From assembly GCF_022414595.1 (NCBI RefSeq), contig NZ_JADWYO010000008.1, forward strand, positions 85,613-149,612: DNA of 64,000 nucleotides, read 5' to 3'. This document shows, piece by piece, positions 42,640-51,258 of the stretch (position 1 is the stretch's first letter; every line of letters starts with the position of its first letter). The DNA comes from Streptomyces sp. MUM 203J. GTDB lineage: Bacteria > Actinomycetota > Actinomycetes > Streptomycetales > Streptomycetaceae. Under the pieces are notes generated by a model that did no database searches, was not told where the DNA came from, and saw only the letters and a program-made list of their open reading frames with translations. The position numbers and the translations under genes are program-made.

Positions 42640-43422
42640 CTACACCCGCAGGGACCTCCCGAACCCCGCCGCCAGCGGCATCCGCAGCCCCAGCGGGGGC
42701 GGCGCCGCGAACGCGTCGGCCACCGGCCGGGCGTACGGGCGCCCCAGCAGCGAGCCGATGACGAAGTCCGCCGCCAGGGACAGCACCTCCTCATGGTGCT
42801 GCCGCAGGGCGTGTCCGTCGGAGTGGACCTCGAAGCGGCACGTCGAGCGGTTCGCCTTCTTGGCGCGGACGGCCAGCCGGTACGACCGCTCGGGCGCGGC
42901 CTCGGCGTCCGTCGTGCCGTGCACCAGCATCACCTGGCGGCCCACCAGCTGCCGCACCGGCTCCGGCTCGGCCGCCACGTCGTCGCCCGGCAGCCAGGGC
43001 GCCAGCGCCAGGACGGACACCACGGCCTCGTGCCCGGCCGCCCACAGTGCCGCCCGTGCGCCCATCCCGTGCCCGACCAGGCAGACCGGGACGTCACCGT
43101 GGCGCCGTACCGTCTCCGCGACCGCCCAGCGCGCGTCCGCCGCGAGCCGCGCGTCCGCGCCGTTCCAGCCGCGCCCCCGGTAGCGCACGACCTGCGCGGT
43201 CAGCCCGTGCCCGGGAGCCGCCGCGCGCACCAGCCGGCGGGCCAGCGGAAGCAGTGCGGCATGGGCCAGAAGCGAGGCGCCGCGGGCCGACTCGGGCGTG
43301 CCGTCCGGGAGCAGCAGCACCACACCGTCCATCGTTCCGGTGGTCGTCGAACCCCGCACCGGCCGTCCCAGCCGAGGCGTCCGGGGGTCTCCCGGGCCCG
43401 GGCCCACGAGTGCTTGTGCCAT
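42640..43422 (-). CDS. alpha/beta hydrolase (dienelactone-hydrolase-like)
   Basis: A 260-residue cytoplasmic alpha/beta hydrolase. [17 protein letters not shown] forms the first strand and oxyanion area. The nucleophile elbow reads [17 protein letters not shown], where the usual nucleophile position (G-x-S/C-x-G) is occupied by Met in GHGMGA. This is unusual and may mean reduced or absent hydrolase activity. [20 protein letters not shown] carries the usual Asp, and [11 protein letters not shown] the His. The ATG at 43422 has no strong ribosome site. It lies back-to-back with adenosine deaminase. Confidence 0.82.
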   Translation of the reverse strand: MAQALVGPGPGDPRTPRLGRPVRGSTTTGTMDGVVLLLPDGTPESARGASLLAHAALLPLARRLVRAAAPGHGLTAQVVRYRGRGWNGADARLAADARWAVAETVRRHGDVPVCLVGHGMGARAALWAAGHEAVVSVLALAPWLPGDDVAAEPEPVRQLVGRQVMLVHGTTDAEAAPERSYRLAVRAKKANRSTCRFEVHSDGHALRQHHEEVLSLAADFVIGSLLGRPYARPVADAFAAPPPLGLRMPLAAGFGRSLRV

Positions 43423-43556
43423 GGCAGAACAGTCTCAGAAGGAGAGGTGTACGCCACCCGTACAACCGGTCACCTTTGGGTATCGGGTGGCGAGTTGACG
43501 CCGCCAGCCGCGCGATGCGCATGTCTCTCGGTCATCTCGCGTCGCACCCGCTCTTT

Positions 43557-43578
43557 CTACGCGCGTAGGGGCTACAGT
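43557..43578 (+). promoter_or_regulatory. nucleoside-regulon operator and -10 of add
   Basis: A perfect CTACGCGCGTAG at 43557-43568 is followed 4 nt later by TACAGT (43573-43578), a strong -10. The start codon lies 6 nt beyond the -10, so the adenosine deaminase mRNA is probably leaderless. The operator would occupy the promoter spacer. Confidence 0.85.
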
Positions 43579-43584
43579 TCGAAA

Positions 43585-44739
43585 ATGACGAGCCAGACCC
43601 TCACCACCCCGACCGGGGACCAGATCCGCCGCGCCCCGAAGGTCCTGCTCCACGATCACCTCGACGGCGGGCTGCGCCCCGGCACCGTTCTCGAACTCGC
43701 CCGCGACCAGGGGTACGCGTCCCTCCCCGAAACCGAGCCCGACAAGCTGGGCCTGTGGTTCCGGGAGGCCGCCGACTCCGGGTCCCTGGAACGCTACCTG
43801 GAGACCTTCGCACACACCTGCGCCGTCATGCAGACCCGCGAGGCCCTCTTCCGTGTCGCCGCGGAATGCGCCGAGGACCTCGCGGAGGACGGGGTGGCGT
43901 ACGCCGAGGTCCGCTACGCGCCCGAGCAGCACCTGGAGGGCGGGCTGACTCTCGACGAGGTCGTCGCCGCCGTCAACGACGGCTTCCGGGAGGGGGAGCG
44001 GCGGGCCCGCGAGAGCGGCCACCGCATCCGGGTCGGAGCCCTGCTCACCGCCATGCGGCACGCCGCCCGCTCCCTGGAGATCGCCGAACTCGCCAACGCC
44101 CACCGTGACTCGGGCGTCGTCGGTTTCGACATCGCGGGCGCCGAGGCCGGTTTCCCGCCCACCCGCCACCTCGACGCCTTCGAGTACCTGAAGCGGGAGA
44201 ACAACCACTTCACGATCCACGCGGGCGAGGCGTTCGGCCTGCCGTCCATCTGGCAGGCCCTCCAGTGGTGCGGCGCCGACCGGCTCGGCCACGGCGTCCG
44301 CATCATCGACGACATCGAGCTCGCGGACGACGGCACGGTCACCCTCGGCCGCCTCGCCGCGTACGTCCGCGACAAGCGGATCCCGCTGGAGATGTGCCCG
44401 ACGTCCAACCTCCAGACGGGCGCGGTCGCCTCCTACGCCGAGCACCCCATCGGACTGCTGCGCCGACTGCACTTCCGGGTCACCGTGAACACCGATAATC
44501 GGCTGATGTCAGGGACCAGCATGTCCCGGGAATTCGAGCTGCTGACCGATGCCTTCGGTTACACGCTCGACGACATGCAGTGGTTCACGGTCAATGCGAT
44601 GAAATCAGCATTCATTCCTTTCGATGAAAGGCTGGCGATGATCAATGACGTGATCAAGCCGGGGTACGCCGAGCTCAAGTCCGAATGGCTGTTCCGGCAG
44701 ACGGCTGTGACCAGCAACGTTTCCTCTGAGGGGTCCTGA
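43585..44739 (+). CDS. add: adenosine deaminase
   Basis: A 384-residue zinc enzyme that converts adenosine to inosine. The first metal ligands are His23 and His25 in [28 protein letters not shown] carries the catalytic glutamate and a third histidine; [19 protein letters not shown] and [12 protein letters not shown] complete the active site. The C-terminal half is slightly less GC-biased (44,480-44,700) than its start. ATG 43585 has no ribosome site but lies right at the predicted transcription start. It supplies inosine to purine nucleoside phosphorylase at 58555-59379, which shares the same operator. Confidence 0.97.
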   Translation: MTSQTLTTPTGDQIRRAPKVLLHDHLDGGLRPGTVLELARDQGYASLPETEPDKLGLWFREAADSGSLERYLETFAHTCAVMQTREALFRVAAECAEDLAEDGVAYAEVRYAPEQHLEGGLTLDEVVAAVNDGFREGERRARESGHRIRVGALLTAMRHAARSLEIAELANAHRDSGVVGFDIAGAEAGFPPTRHLDAFEYLKRENNHFTIHAGEAFGLPSIWQALQWCGADRLGHGVRIIDDIELADDGTVTLGRLAAYVRDKRIPLEMCPTSNLQTGAVASYAEHPIGLLRRLHFRVTVNTDNRLMSGTSMSREFELLTDAFGYTLDDMQWFTVNAMKSAFIPFDERLAMINDVIKPGYAELKSEWLFRQTAVTSNVSSEGS

Positions 44740-44788
44740 GGTGCGATCGGGGTGCGCCCTGAGCACCCCGCCCTCCGGGGTCGCGGAT

Positions 44789-44821
44789 TCCCGCAATCGA
44801 CCTCTGTAGGTGATTGCGGGA
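44789..44821 (+). terminator. terminator after add
   Basis: A 10-bp stem TCCCGCAATC / GATTGCGGGA with a 13-nt loop, 50 nt beyond the add stop and upstream of the secreted-protein gene. Confidence 0.7.
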
Positions 44822-44890
44822 GCAGGTGGGCGGTGACTACGTTTCAGAGCCGCTCATCTCCCCCGAGTTTCCCCCAAGGACGATTTTCTG

Positions 44891-45214
44891 ATGAAGCAGT
44901 CCGCTGCCAAGTCCCTCGGTGTCGCCGCGCTCGGTGCCGCTTTCGCCGCCGCCTCCGCCGGCAGCGCCGCCGCGCTCACCTCCGTGCCCACCGGTCCCGC
45001 CCTGGACACCGTCACCTCGGCTCTGCCGGTCGCGCAGGCGGCGTCCTCCCTCCCGCCCGGCGCGGGTGAGGCGCTCACCCTCACGCAGGGCGTCGTCGAG
45101 ACCGCCTCCCAGGCCTCCCCGGACGTCCCCGTCGACACCCCGGTCGATCCGGTCGTGGGCCTCCTCGGCGGCCTCCCGGTCGGCGGTGCCCTCGGCTCCA
45201 ACGGCCTCGGCTGA
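44891..45214 (+). CDS. small secreted protein, Ala/Pro/Val-rich
   Basis: A 107-residue protein with a clear signal peptide (KSLGVAALGAAFAAASAGSA, cleavage likely after SAAA). The mature part of about 78 residues is rich in Ala, Pro, Val and Thr, has no cysteine, and ends in short hydrophobic Gly-Leu repeats (GLLGGLPVGGALGSNGLG). It resembles the protein at 51259-51600 in size and composition. Such surface proteins are common in Streptomyces and of unknown role. The ATG follows AAGGACGATTTTCTG. A 17-bp stem terminator follows. Confidence 0.82.
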   Translation: MKQSAAKSLGVAALGAAFAAASAGSAAALTSVPTGPALDTVTSALPVAQAASSLPPGAGEALTLTQGVVETASQASPDVPVDTPVDPVVGLLGGLPVGGALGSNGLG

Positions 45215-45230
45215 CCCCGCCTCCCCGCGC

Positions 45231-45278
45231 GGAACGGCGGTGGGCGCCCACCGTGAGGTGAGCGCCCACCGCCGTTCC
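45231..45278. terminator. bidirectional terminator
   Basis: A perfect 17-bp stem GGAACGGCGGTGGGCGC / GCGCCCACCGCCGTTCC, with a CACC/GGTG extension in the loop, placed between the convergent secreted-protein and PspC genes. Confidence 0.9.
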
Positions 45279-45294
45279 GTCGTCGTGGCTGCCG

Positions 45295-45498
45295 TCACCA
45301 GGCCGGGTTGGGCTCCTTCTCTGCGGGCAGCATGATCCACAGCGCGAGGTACAGCAGGAACTGCGGGCCCGGGAGCAGGCACGACACCAGGAAGATCACG
45401 CGCATCGTCGTGGCGGACATCCCGAAGCGCCGTGCCAGACCCGCGCACACTCCACCGATCATGCGTCCTTCACGAGGGCGGACAAGAGGTGCGGCCAT
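45295..45498 (-). CDS. PspC-domain membrane protein
   Basis: A 67-residue PspC-domain protein: LVRPREGRMIGGVCAGLARR, FGMSATTMRVIFLVS, then the membrane helix LLPGPQFLLYLALWIMLP. The domain is found in envelope-stress proteins. This version lacks any kinase or regulatory extension. The start at 45498 is chosen because AAGGAG lies 6 nt upstream; a longer frame from 45513 would place that ribosome site inside the gene. Role in envelope stress is a family inference. Confidence 0.9.
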   Translation of the reverse strand: MAAPLVRPREGRMIGGVCAGLARRFGMSATTMRVIFLVSCLLPGPQFLLYLALWIMLPAEKEPNPAW

Positions 45499-45588
45499 GG
45501 CGGGCTCCTTCATCAGGTGTCGCGGAAGCCGTTCCTTCCGGCCTCCGATGACTCCATCCTCCCGCCGGAAGCCGGGTAATGCGTCGGA

Positions 45589-46290
45589 CTAGGGGGCGAT
45601 CCCGACCCTGGGAATCGTCGGGGTCGGCCCCTGAGGGCCCTCCTCCCGCAGCAGGGCCCCGCCCCGCCGGGTCCACGCCGCCCCCGTCGGCCCCGCCGCC
45701 GAGCCGGAGCCCCAGCCCGAGCGGGCCGAGGCCGACACCGACGGGGCCCGTCCGGCCACCCCCGCGCCACGGCGACCCGCCGACGGCCGGCCGCCGCGCC
45801 CCGCGCCGCGGGCGCCGTACGGGCCGTGCAGCCTGCGCCGGAGCCGTGCCCGGCAGGCGGGGACGAGGAGCAGGTGGGCCAGTGCGACGCCCAGGGTGTT
45901 CAGCAGCACGTCGTCGACGTCCACGACCCGCCCGGGCACGGCGGTCTGCAGCAGTTCGATCCCCAGCGACACCAGCGCGCCCCCCGACACGGTCCGGGCC
46001 AGCGACGCCCACACCGCCACGTCCAGCCGCGCGTCCGCCATCGGCAGCAGCGCACCGAGCGGCGCCAGCAGCAACAGGCCCCCGGCGAGCCGCCAGGCGG
46101 CCTCGGCCGGGCCCAGCGCCAGGGTGGCCCGGATCCCGGCCAGCGGCTCCAGGTTCGCCGCGTTCACCCACGTCAGGTCCAGGGGCCGCAACGTCAGCCA
46201 CCCCACGGTCAGGAGGTGGAGGAAGAGGAGGACAAGCCCCGCCACGCGGTAGCGGATGACGGCACTGCCGCCCGAACCTTGACGCTGCAC
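45589..46290 (-). CDS. VanZ-family membrane protein
   Basis: A 233-residue membrane protein. Four helices are visible: VAGLVLLFLHLLTVGWLTLR, LAGGLLLLAPLGALLPM, a third around ARTVSGGALVSLGIELLQTA, and VLLNTLGVALAHLLLVP. GIELLQTAVPGRVVDVDDVL matches the VanZ-like signature (ELxQ...R..D..D). The C-terminal 70 residues are disordered, Arg/Gly-rich. VanZ proteins are linked to teicoplanin tolerance in enterococci, but most homologues have no known role. GTG 46290 is chosen; ATG 46356 is possible. Confidence 0.8.
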   Translation of the reverse strand: MQRQGSGGSAVIRYRVAGLVLLFLHLLTVGWLTLRPLDLTWVNAANLEPLAGIRATLALGPAEAAWRLAGGLLLLAPLGALLPMADARLDVAVWASLARTVSGGALVSLGIELLQTAVPGRVVDVDDVLLNTLGVALAHLLLVPACRARLRRRLHGPYGARGAGRGGRPSAGRRGAGVAGRAPSVSASARSGWGSGSAAGPTGAAWTRRGGALLREEGPQGPTPTIPRVGIAP

Positions 46291-46412
46291 GCCCCCCAAG
46301 ACGCGACCTCCGGCGGCATCGGTTCCGCCCCACGCCCATCGTGACGCCCGCCTCATCGCCCGCGCCCCGGTACTCCCCGTACCGTCCGCGCGCCCCGGGT
46401 CCGCCGCAGCCG

Positions 46413-47093
46413 TCACAGCGACATGGTGGGGACTGCCGACTCGGGACGCACCTTGACCGCCTCCGCGCAGACATAGCGCCGCACCGGGTAGTCACCGGGC
46501 CCGCCCAGGGACACGGTGCCGCCGTCGGCGACGGTCTGGAAGTCCGCGTACGTGCACACGATCTGGGACAGTGCGGCGGGCGGCAGGTCCTCCGGCTGGC
46601 GGCTCAGCCGCAGGGTGCCCTCCGGGTCGCCGTCCCGCCCGGGGGACACCGACAGGGGCCCCTGCACGTACGTGGCGAACCCGGCCTGCCGTTCCTCCTC
46701 CGACGGCCGCTGCTCCAGCGCGCCCAGCAGGGCCTGTGCCGTGGCGACCCGCGCCTTCACCGCCGAGGACCCGCTCCCGCCGACCGGGATCCGCACCGTG
46801 CGGTGCACCGCCGACAGGCCCGAGGCGCACACCAGGTACACCCGCGCCGGAACCGTCGCCCGCCGCTCGCCCGAGTCCGCCGACTGTGACTCCGGCTCGC
46901 CCGTCGCCCCGGGCGGCGGCGTGCACGACATCCGGGACGGCGCCGCGCCCGCGTCCACCGGCACCGACGTCGTACGGACCCCGCACCCCGTGCCTGCGAG
47001 ACCCAGTGCCAGCACCGCCGCGAGCAGGACGGCTCCCCGCCGCCGCGCCCCGGGCTCAGGCGTCTGTTTGCCTGCCACCACGCTGCCCTTCAT
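46413..47093 (-). CDS. secreted GerMN-like lipoprotein next to the AfsQ kinase
   Basis: A 226-residue exported protein with a signal peptide and lipobox GTGC (Cys37). The mature domain has VYLVCASGLSAVHRTVRIPV and ATAQALLGALEQRPSEEERQ, a pattern reminiscent of the GerMN/sporulation-type domain. It overlaps the 3' end of the histidine kinase gene by 38 nt and follows it in the same direction, so it is probably part of the afsQ1-afsQ2 operon. By analogy with CseA in the cseABC system, it may modulate the kinase from outside the membrane; that is inference. Confidence 0.82.
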   Translation of the reverse strand: MKGSVVAGKQTPEPGARRRGAVLLAAVLALGLAGTGCGVRTTSVPVDAGAAPSRMSCTPPPGATGEPESQSADSGERRATVPARVYLVCASGLSAVHRTVRIPVGGSGSSAVKARVATAQALLGALEQRPSEEERQAGFATYVQGPLSVSPGRDGDPEGTLRLSRQPEDLPPAALSQIVCTYADFQTVADGGTVSLGGPGDYPVRRYVCAEAVKVRPESAVPTMSL

Positions 47094-48666
47094 CCCCTGG
47101 AACGTCATTCCCCTGCCGGGCGCCGTCGCTCTCACGGACGTCCCGGCCCTCCTCCGGATCCTCCGGCCGGGCCACGCCCGAGCCGTCCTTCGGCAGCCGG
47201 AGCGTGAAGACCGCGCCGTCGCCGTCGGGGGAGTTCGACGCGGTGATGTCACCGCCGTGGATCAGCGCGTTCTCCATGGCGATCGACAGTCCCAGCCCGC
47301 TCCCCTCCGAGCGGGGCCGGGACGCGCTGGCCTTGTAGAAGCGGTCGAAGACATGCGGCAGAACCTCCTCCGGGATGCCAGGACCGTGGTCCCGGACCCG
47401 CACGACGAGGTCGTCGCCGTCCGTCCGCACCGACACCCGCACCGGCGAACCGCCGTGCTTCAGCGCGTTGCCGATCAGGTTCGCCAGGATCACGTCCAGG
47501 CGGCGCGGGTCCAGCCGCGCGACGGTCCCGCGCTCCGCGTCCAGCTCCACCGCGTCCAGCCAGGCGCGCGCGTCGATGCACGCCGTCACCTGGTCGGCCA
47601 CATCCACGTCGTCGAGCACCAGCTTCGCCGTACCCGCGTCGAAGCGGGTCACCTCCATCAGGTTCTCGACGAGCGTGTTCAGCCGCCGGGTCTCGCTGAC
47701 CACCAGCGCCACGGCCGGGGCGATCATCGGGTCCAGGCCGTCCTGTTCCTCCTCCAGGACCTCCGTCACCGCCGTCAGCGCCGTCATCGGCGTCCGCAGC
47801 TCGTGCGACATGTCCGCCACGAACCGGCGGCTCGACTCCTCCCGGGCGCTCATGTCCGCGACCTTCTTCTGGAGGCTCTCCGCCGCGCTGTTGAACGTCC
47901 TCGCCAGCTCGGCCAGTTCGTCCGTGCCCGACACCCGGAGCCGGGTGTCCAGCCGCCCCTCGCCCAGCCGCCGCGCCGCCTCGCCCAGCCGGTGCACCGG
48001 CCGCAGCACCGTCGTCGCCGCGAACTGCGCCAGCAGAGCCGAGCCCAGCAGCGCCAGCAGTGTCGCCACCCCCAGCGACCAGCCGAGCGAGTTCAGGTCC
48101 TGCCGCTCCGGCTCCAGCGACTTGTACAGGTAGCCCGTCGGCCCGCCGCCGATGATCCGCGTCCCGCCGACCAGGTACGGCGTCCCGCCCTTCGAGGTCC
48201 GCAGCCAGAACACGTGGTACGCGGCGCCGTCCGCGGCGGCCTTCCGCTCCTCGTTCACCGCCGTACGCAGCGGCGGAGGCACGTCCGCGAGCGTGAACCG
48301 GTCCGGGTCCGACGCCCCGATGATGGGCTTGCCCTCCTCGCGCTCGCCCAGCAGCAGCACGCTGTACCCGTCGCCGTCGGACGCCATCTGTTCGGCGGTC
48401 CGCCGCAGCTCGTTCTCGGTGGGCAGCAGCGGCAGCACGGCAGCCCGGTTCTGCATCTGCTGCTTGAAGTCGCGCAGCGCCGTGTCCTGCGTGCGCGTCA
48501 GCACCGCCTCGCGGTTCAGCCAGTACGCGATCCCCGAAGCCGACACCGCCGCGGCGAGCGCGACCAGCCCGAACACGACGATGAGACGTACCCGAAGGCT
48601 CGTCCACCGCCGACCGCGGCCACGCGCCGCCCCGCCACTCCTGGTGCTCTTCGCGGCACCGCTCAC
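47056..48666 (-). CDS. afsQ2: sensor histidine kinase AfsQ2
   Basis: A 536-residue membrane kinase. Two membrane helices (about residues 28-50 and 195-218) flank an extracytoplasmic sensor domain of about 145 residues. A HAMP region follows (LRPVHRLGEAARRLGEGRLD), then the phospho-acceptor motif DMSHELRTPM with His288, the N box ILANLIGNALKHGG, DHGPGIPEEVLPHVFDRFYK and GSGLGLSIAMEN. With AfsQ1 it responds to nitrogen-related signals and controls antibiotic synthesis in Streptomyces. The gene follows afsQ1 by 24 nt. GTG start at 48666. Confidence 0.93.
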   Translation of the reverse strand: MSGAAKSTRSGGAARGRGRRWTSLRVRLIVVFGLVALAAAVSASGIAYWLNREAVLTRTQDTALRDFKQQMQNRAAVLPLLPTENELRRTAEQMASDGDGYSVLLLGEREEGKPIIGASDPDRFTLADVPPPLRTAVNEERKAAADGAAYHVFWLRTSKGGTPYLVGGTRIIGGGPTGYLYKSLEPERQDLNSLGWSLGVATLLALLGSALLAQFAATTVLRPVHRLGEAARRLGEGRLDTRLRVSGTDELAELARTFNSAAESLQKKVADMSAREESSRRFVADMSHELRTPMTALTAVTEVLEEEQDGLDPMIAPAVALVVSETRRLNTLVENLMEVTRFDAGTAKLVLDDVDVADQVTACIDARAWLDAVELDAERGTVARLDPRRLDVILANLIGNALKHGGSPVRVSVRTDGDDLVVRVRDHGPGIPEEVLPHVFDRFYKASASRPRSEGSGLGLSIAMENALIHGGDITASNSPDGDGAVFTLRLPKDGSGVARPEDPEEGRDVRESDGARQGNDVPGDEGQRGGRQTDA

Positions 48667-48690
48667 TGTCGCCTGTCCCGTTTCTGTGTT

Positions 48691-49368
48691 CTACGAGGGG
48701 GTGTCCAGCCGGTAGCCGACCCCGCGCACCGTACGGATGAGGGTCGGGGACGACGGAACGTCCTCCACCTTCGCCCGCAGCCGCTGCACACACGCGTCCA
48801 CCAGCCGGGAGTCACCGAGGTAGTCGTGCTCCCACACCAGCCGCAGCAGCTGCTGGCGCGACAGCGCCTGGCCGGGACGGCGGCTCAGCTCCAGCAGCAG
48901 CCGCAGCTCGGTCGGCGTGAGCTGCAGCTCCTCCCCGTGCTTCGTCACCGTCATCGCGGACCGGTCGATGACCAGCGACCCGAAGGACGCGGAATCGGTG
49001 GTCTCGCGCTCACCGCGCCGCAGCACGGCCCTGATCCGGGCGTCCAGCACGCGGCCCTGCACCGGCTTCACCACATAGTCGTCGGCGCCCGACTCCAGAC
49101 CCACGACCACGTCGATGTCGTCGCTGCGCGCGGTCAGCAGGATGATCGGCAGCTGGTCCGAACGGCGAATGCGCCGGCACACCTCGAACCCGTCGATGCC
49201 GGGCAGCATCACATCCAGCACGATCAGGTCCGGCCGCTGTTCCCGCAGCAGTTTCAGACCCTCCTCGCCGGACGCCGCAGTGGCCACACGGTGACCCTGG
49301 CGCGACAGCGAGAGTTCGAGGGCCGTGCGGATGGAGTCGTCGTCCTCGATCAGCAACAGGAAAGGCAC
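48691..49368 (-). CDS. afsQ1: response regulator AfsQ1
   Basis: A 225-residue OmpR-type regulator. Receiver domain: LLIEDDDSIRTALEL, the phospho-acceptor Asp52 in IVLDVMLPGIDGFEV, LLTARSD and GADDYVVKPV. The winged-helix output domain has LTPTELRLLLELSRRPGQAL and RLRAKVE ... TVRGVGYRLD. GTG 49368 gives the length known for AfsQ1. It activates sigQ and the afsQ operon; a GTnAC-n6-GTnAC box lies between the divergent genes at 49483-49498. Confidence 0.95.
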   Translation of the reverse strand: MPFLLLIEDDDSIRTALELSLSRQGHRVATAASGEEGLKLLREQRPDLIVLDVMLPGIDGFEVCRRIRRSDQLPIILLTARSDDIDVVVGLESGADDYVVKPVQGRVLDARIRAVLRRGERETTDSASFGSLVIDRSAMTVTKHGEELQLTPTELRLLLELSRRPGQALSRQQLLRLVWEHDYLGDSRLVDACVQRLRAKVEDVPSSPTLIRTVRGVGYRLDTPS

Positions 49369-49482
49369 GGCGTCATTCTGTCCCATGGGGGAGGAGGAGT
49401 ACGACACCTGGAGCGCTCCCACCGGTGCACCGGTATCGGACCGGTATGTCATCGGCACACCGCGACCACGGCATGAGCCCCT

Positions 49483-49498
49483 GTGACAGGCCTGTGAC
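49483..49498 (+). promoter_or_regulatory. AfsQ1 binding site between afsQ1 and sigQ
   Basis: GTGAC-AGGCCT-GTGAC is an exact match to the established AfsQ1 direct repeat GTnAC-n6-GTnAC. It lies 83 nt before the sigQ start and 115 nt before the afsQ1 start, so it can serve both divergent genes. It also lies next to repeated CCGGT motifs at 49419-49445. Confidence 0.9.
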
Positions 49499-49580
49499 AG
49501 TCGACGGACAGCGCCATGAAGTGGCCCGGGCAGAGTTTTGGCACACGGACAAGCCGACTCCAGGACGACAGGGGGGCGTG

Positions 49581-50327
49581 ATGAACGCAGTGCAGCACAG
49601 CACCACCTCGAACGCAGTTGTCACGCGTCTCCACGACGTCACCCGGAGCAGCGAGAAGTCCGGCGCCGTGAACGGGCGGGGGTGCGTTCGCGGCGCCGGG
49701 CGTCAGCACAAGGCGCCCTACATGGTCGCCCTGTCTGACGGGGGACGGACGTACAGGGAGGGCTCGGGGGAGCGGAGCGCCGCCCCGGCCGTACGGACGG
49801 CGAGCGCGGAAGCCGCGTTCACCGCCTACGTGCAGGAGCGCCGCGCCTCCCTGTACGCCACCGCCTACCACCTCACCGGTGACCGCCACGAGGCCGAGGA
49901 CCTGCTGCAGAGCGCGCTGTTCTCGACGTACCGCGCCTGGGACCGCATCAGCGACAAGGCGGCGGTGGGCGGCTACCTGCGCCGCACGATGACCAATCTG
50001 CACATCAGCGCCTGGCGGCGCCGCAAGCTCAACGAGTACCCGACGGAGGAACTGCCGGAGACGGCGGGCGACTCCGACGCGATGCGTGGCACGGAGCTGC
50101 GCGCGGTGCTCTGGCAGGCACTCGCCAGGCTGCCCGAACTGCAGCGCACCATGCTGGTGCTGCGGTACTACGAGGGGCGGACGGATCCGGAGATCGCGGA
50201 CATCCTGGATATCAGCGTCGGCACGGTGAAGTCGAGCATCTGGCGGTCCCTCCGCCGGCTGCGCGAGGACGAGGTCCTGAGCTTCGGCCGTGACCGGAAG
50301 GAGTCCTTCGGCCAGCTGGTGGCCTGA
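49581..50327 (+). CDS. sigQ: ECF sigma factor SigQ
   Basis: A 248-residue SigE-type ECF sigma factor. Residues 1-75 are a variable head. Region 2 reads ASLYATAYHLTGDRHEAEDL, SALFSTYRAWDRI, VGGYLRRTMTNLHISAWRRR; region 4 reads ALARLPELQRTMLVLRYYEG, EIADILDISVGTVKSSIWRS. ATG 49581 follows AGGGGGG. It sits divergently from afsQ1 and carries the AfsQ1 box upstream, the known arrangement in which SigQ is under AfsQ1 control and antagonises AfsQ1/Q2 effects on antibiotic production. Confidence 0.94.
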   Translation: MNAVQHSTTSNAVVTRLHDVTRSSEKSGAVNGRGCVRGAGRQHKAPYMVALSDGGRTYREGSGERSAAPAVRTASAEAAFTAYVQERRASLYATAYHLTGDRHEAEDLLQSALFSTYRAWDRISDKAAVGGYLRRTMTNLHISAWRRRKLNEYPTEELPETAGDSDAMRGTELRAVLWQALARLPELQRTMLVLRYYEGRTDPEIADILDISVGTVKSSIWRSLRRLREDEVLSFGRDRKESFGQLVA

Positions 50328-50471
50328 GGGCGAAGGGGGACACCCGGGGGGATACGGGGGGTATCGGGGGATACCGGGGGGAACACCCGCGCCGGACAAG
50401 CTGGGGGGCTTGTCCGGCGCACTCATGTGTACGGCGCCGCGCCGACGGGTGAACACCGGCCCCCGTGCCGG

Positions 50472-51137
50472 CTACGCGGGCTCCGGTGCCCGCGCCTCCG
50501 GAGCCGGTGCGTGGCCCGCGAGGGCGCGGCACCGTCCCGCCGCTGCGGCGGCCAGACGGCCCAGGGCCTCCTTCTTCCCGCACGGGTACGCCCCCAGCGC
50601 GGTCTGCCGCGCCACGATCGACCGCTCGGTCCGCATCAGCCGCCACCCCCGCCGCAGCAGGAACGGCACCGACTTGCGCCCCTCCTGCAGATCCCGCATG
50701 AGCCGCCGCCGGAACGTCGTCGAGGGTCGCCCGCGCAGGCACAGCGCGTCGGCCAGCAGTCCCAGCTCCTGGCAGCGCCGGGCGATGTCGGCGGCGAAGA
50801 TGCCCTCCGCGACGAACAGCGGGGTGCGCTCGATGTCCAGCACGTCCCACGAGACCCGGGAGCTGGTGGCGATGTCGTACACGGGGACCGTGGTCCGTCC
50901 GGTGGCGCACAGCTCCGCGATCGCGGAGACCGCGGCGTCCGCGTCCCAGGACCGGGGAGAGTCCCAGTCGGTGTCGGTGCTGCCCTGCACGCGGGGGAGG
51001 GTCGGGTCGTCGCCCTCCTTGTAGAAGTCGTCAAGCCGCAGCACGGGCAGCCCGGTGCGGGCGGCGAGGAACGACTTTCCGGAGCCTGAGGGGCCCGCGA
51101 GCAGCACGACGCGGGTCGGAATGGGTTGGGCACTCAC
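50472..51137 (-). CDS. udk: uridine kinase-like P-loop kinase
   Basis: A 221-residue kinase. The P-loop is GPSGSGKS (residues 15-22). VLRLDDFYKEGDDPTLP is the uridine-kinase lid/nucleoside motif with DDFY, and DWDSPRSWD plus VAEGIFAADIARRC are further family features. It phosphorylates uridine or cytidine to the monophosphate; substrate is inferred. It fits the salvage theme of the window, but no CTACGCGCGTAG lies upstream. The GTG start at 51137 has no visible ribosome site. Confidence 0.85.
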   Translation of the reverse strand: MSAQPIPTRVVLLAGPSGSGKSFLAARTGLPVLRLDDFYKEGDDPTLPRVQGSTDTDWDSPRSWDADAAVSAIAELCATGRTTVPVYDIATSSRVSWDVLDIERTPLFVAEGIFAADIARRCQELGLLADALCLRGRPSTTFRRRLMRDLQEGRKSVPFLLRRGWRLMRTERSIVARQTALGAYPCGKKEALGRLAAAAAGRCRALAGHAPAPEARAPEPA

Positions 51138-51258
51138 GGGACACCAGTGTGAACCATTGGGCCGGTCGGGGGACCCCGTCGGGTACCCGTTGGTATCGAG
51201 CATCACACCTCCCCTACGCTGCGTCCTCGACCGACCACCTTCAGGTGAGGATCTGCTG

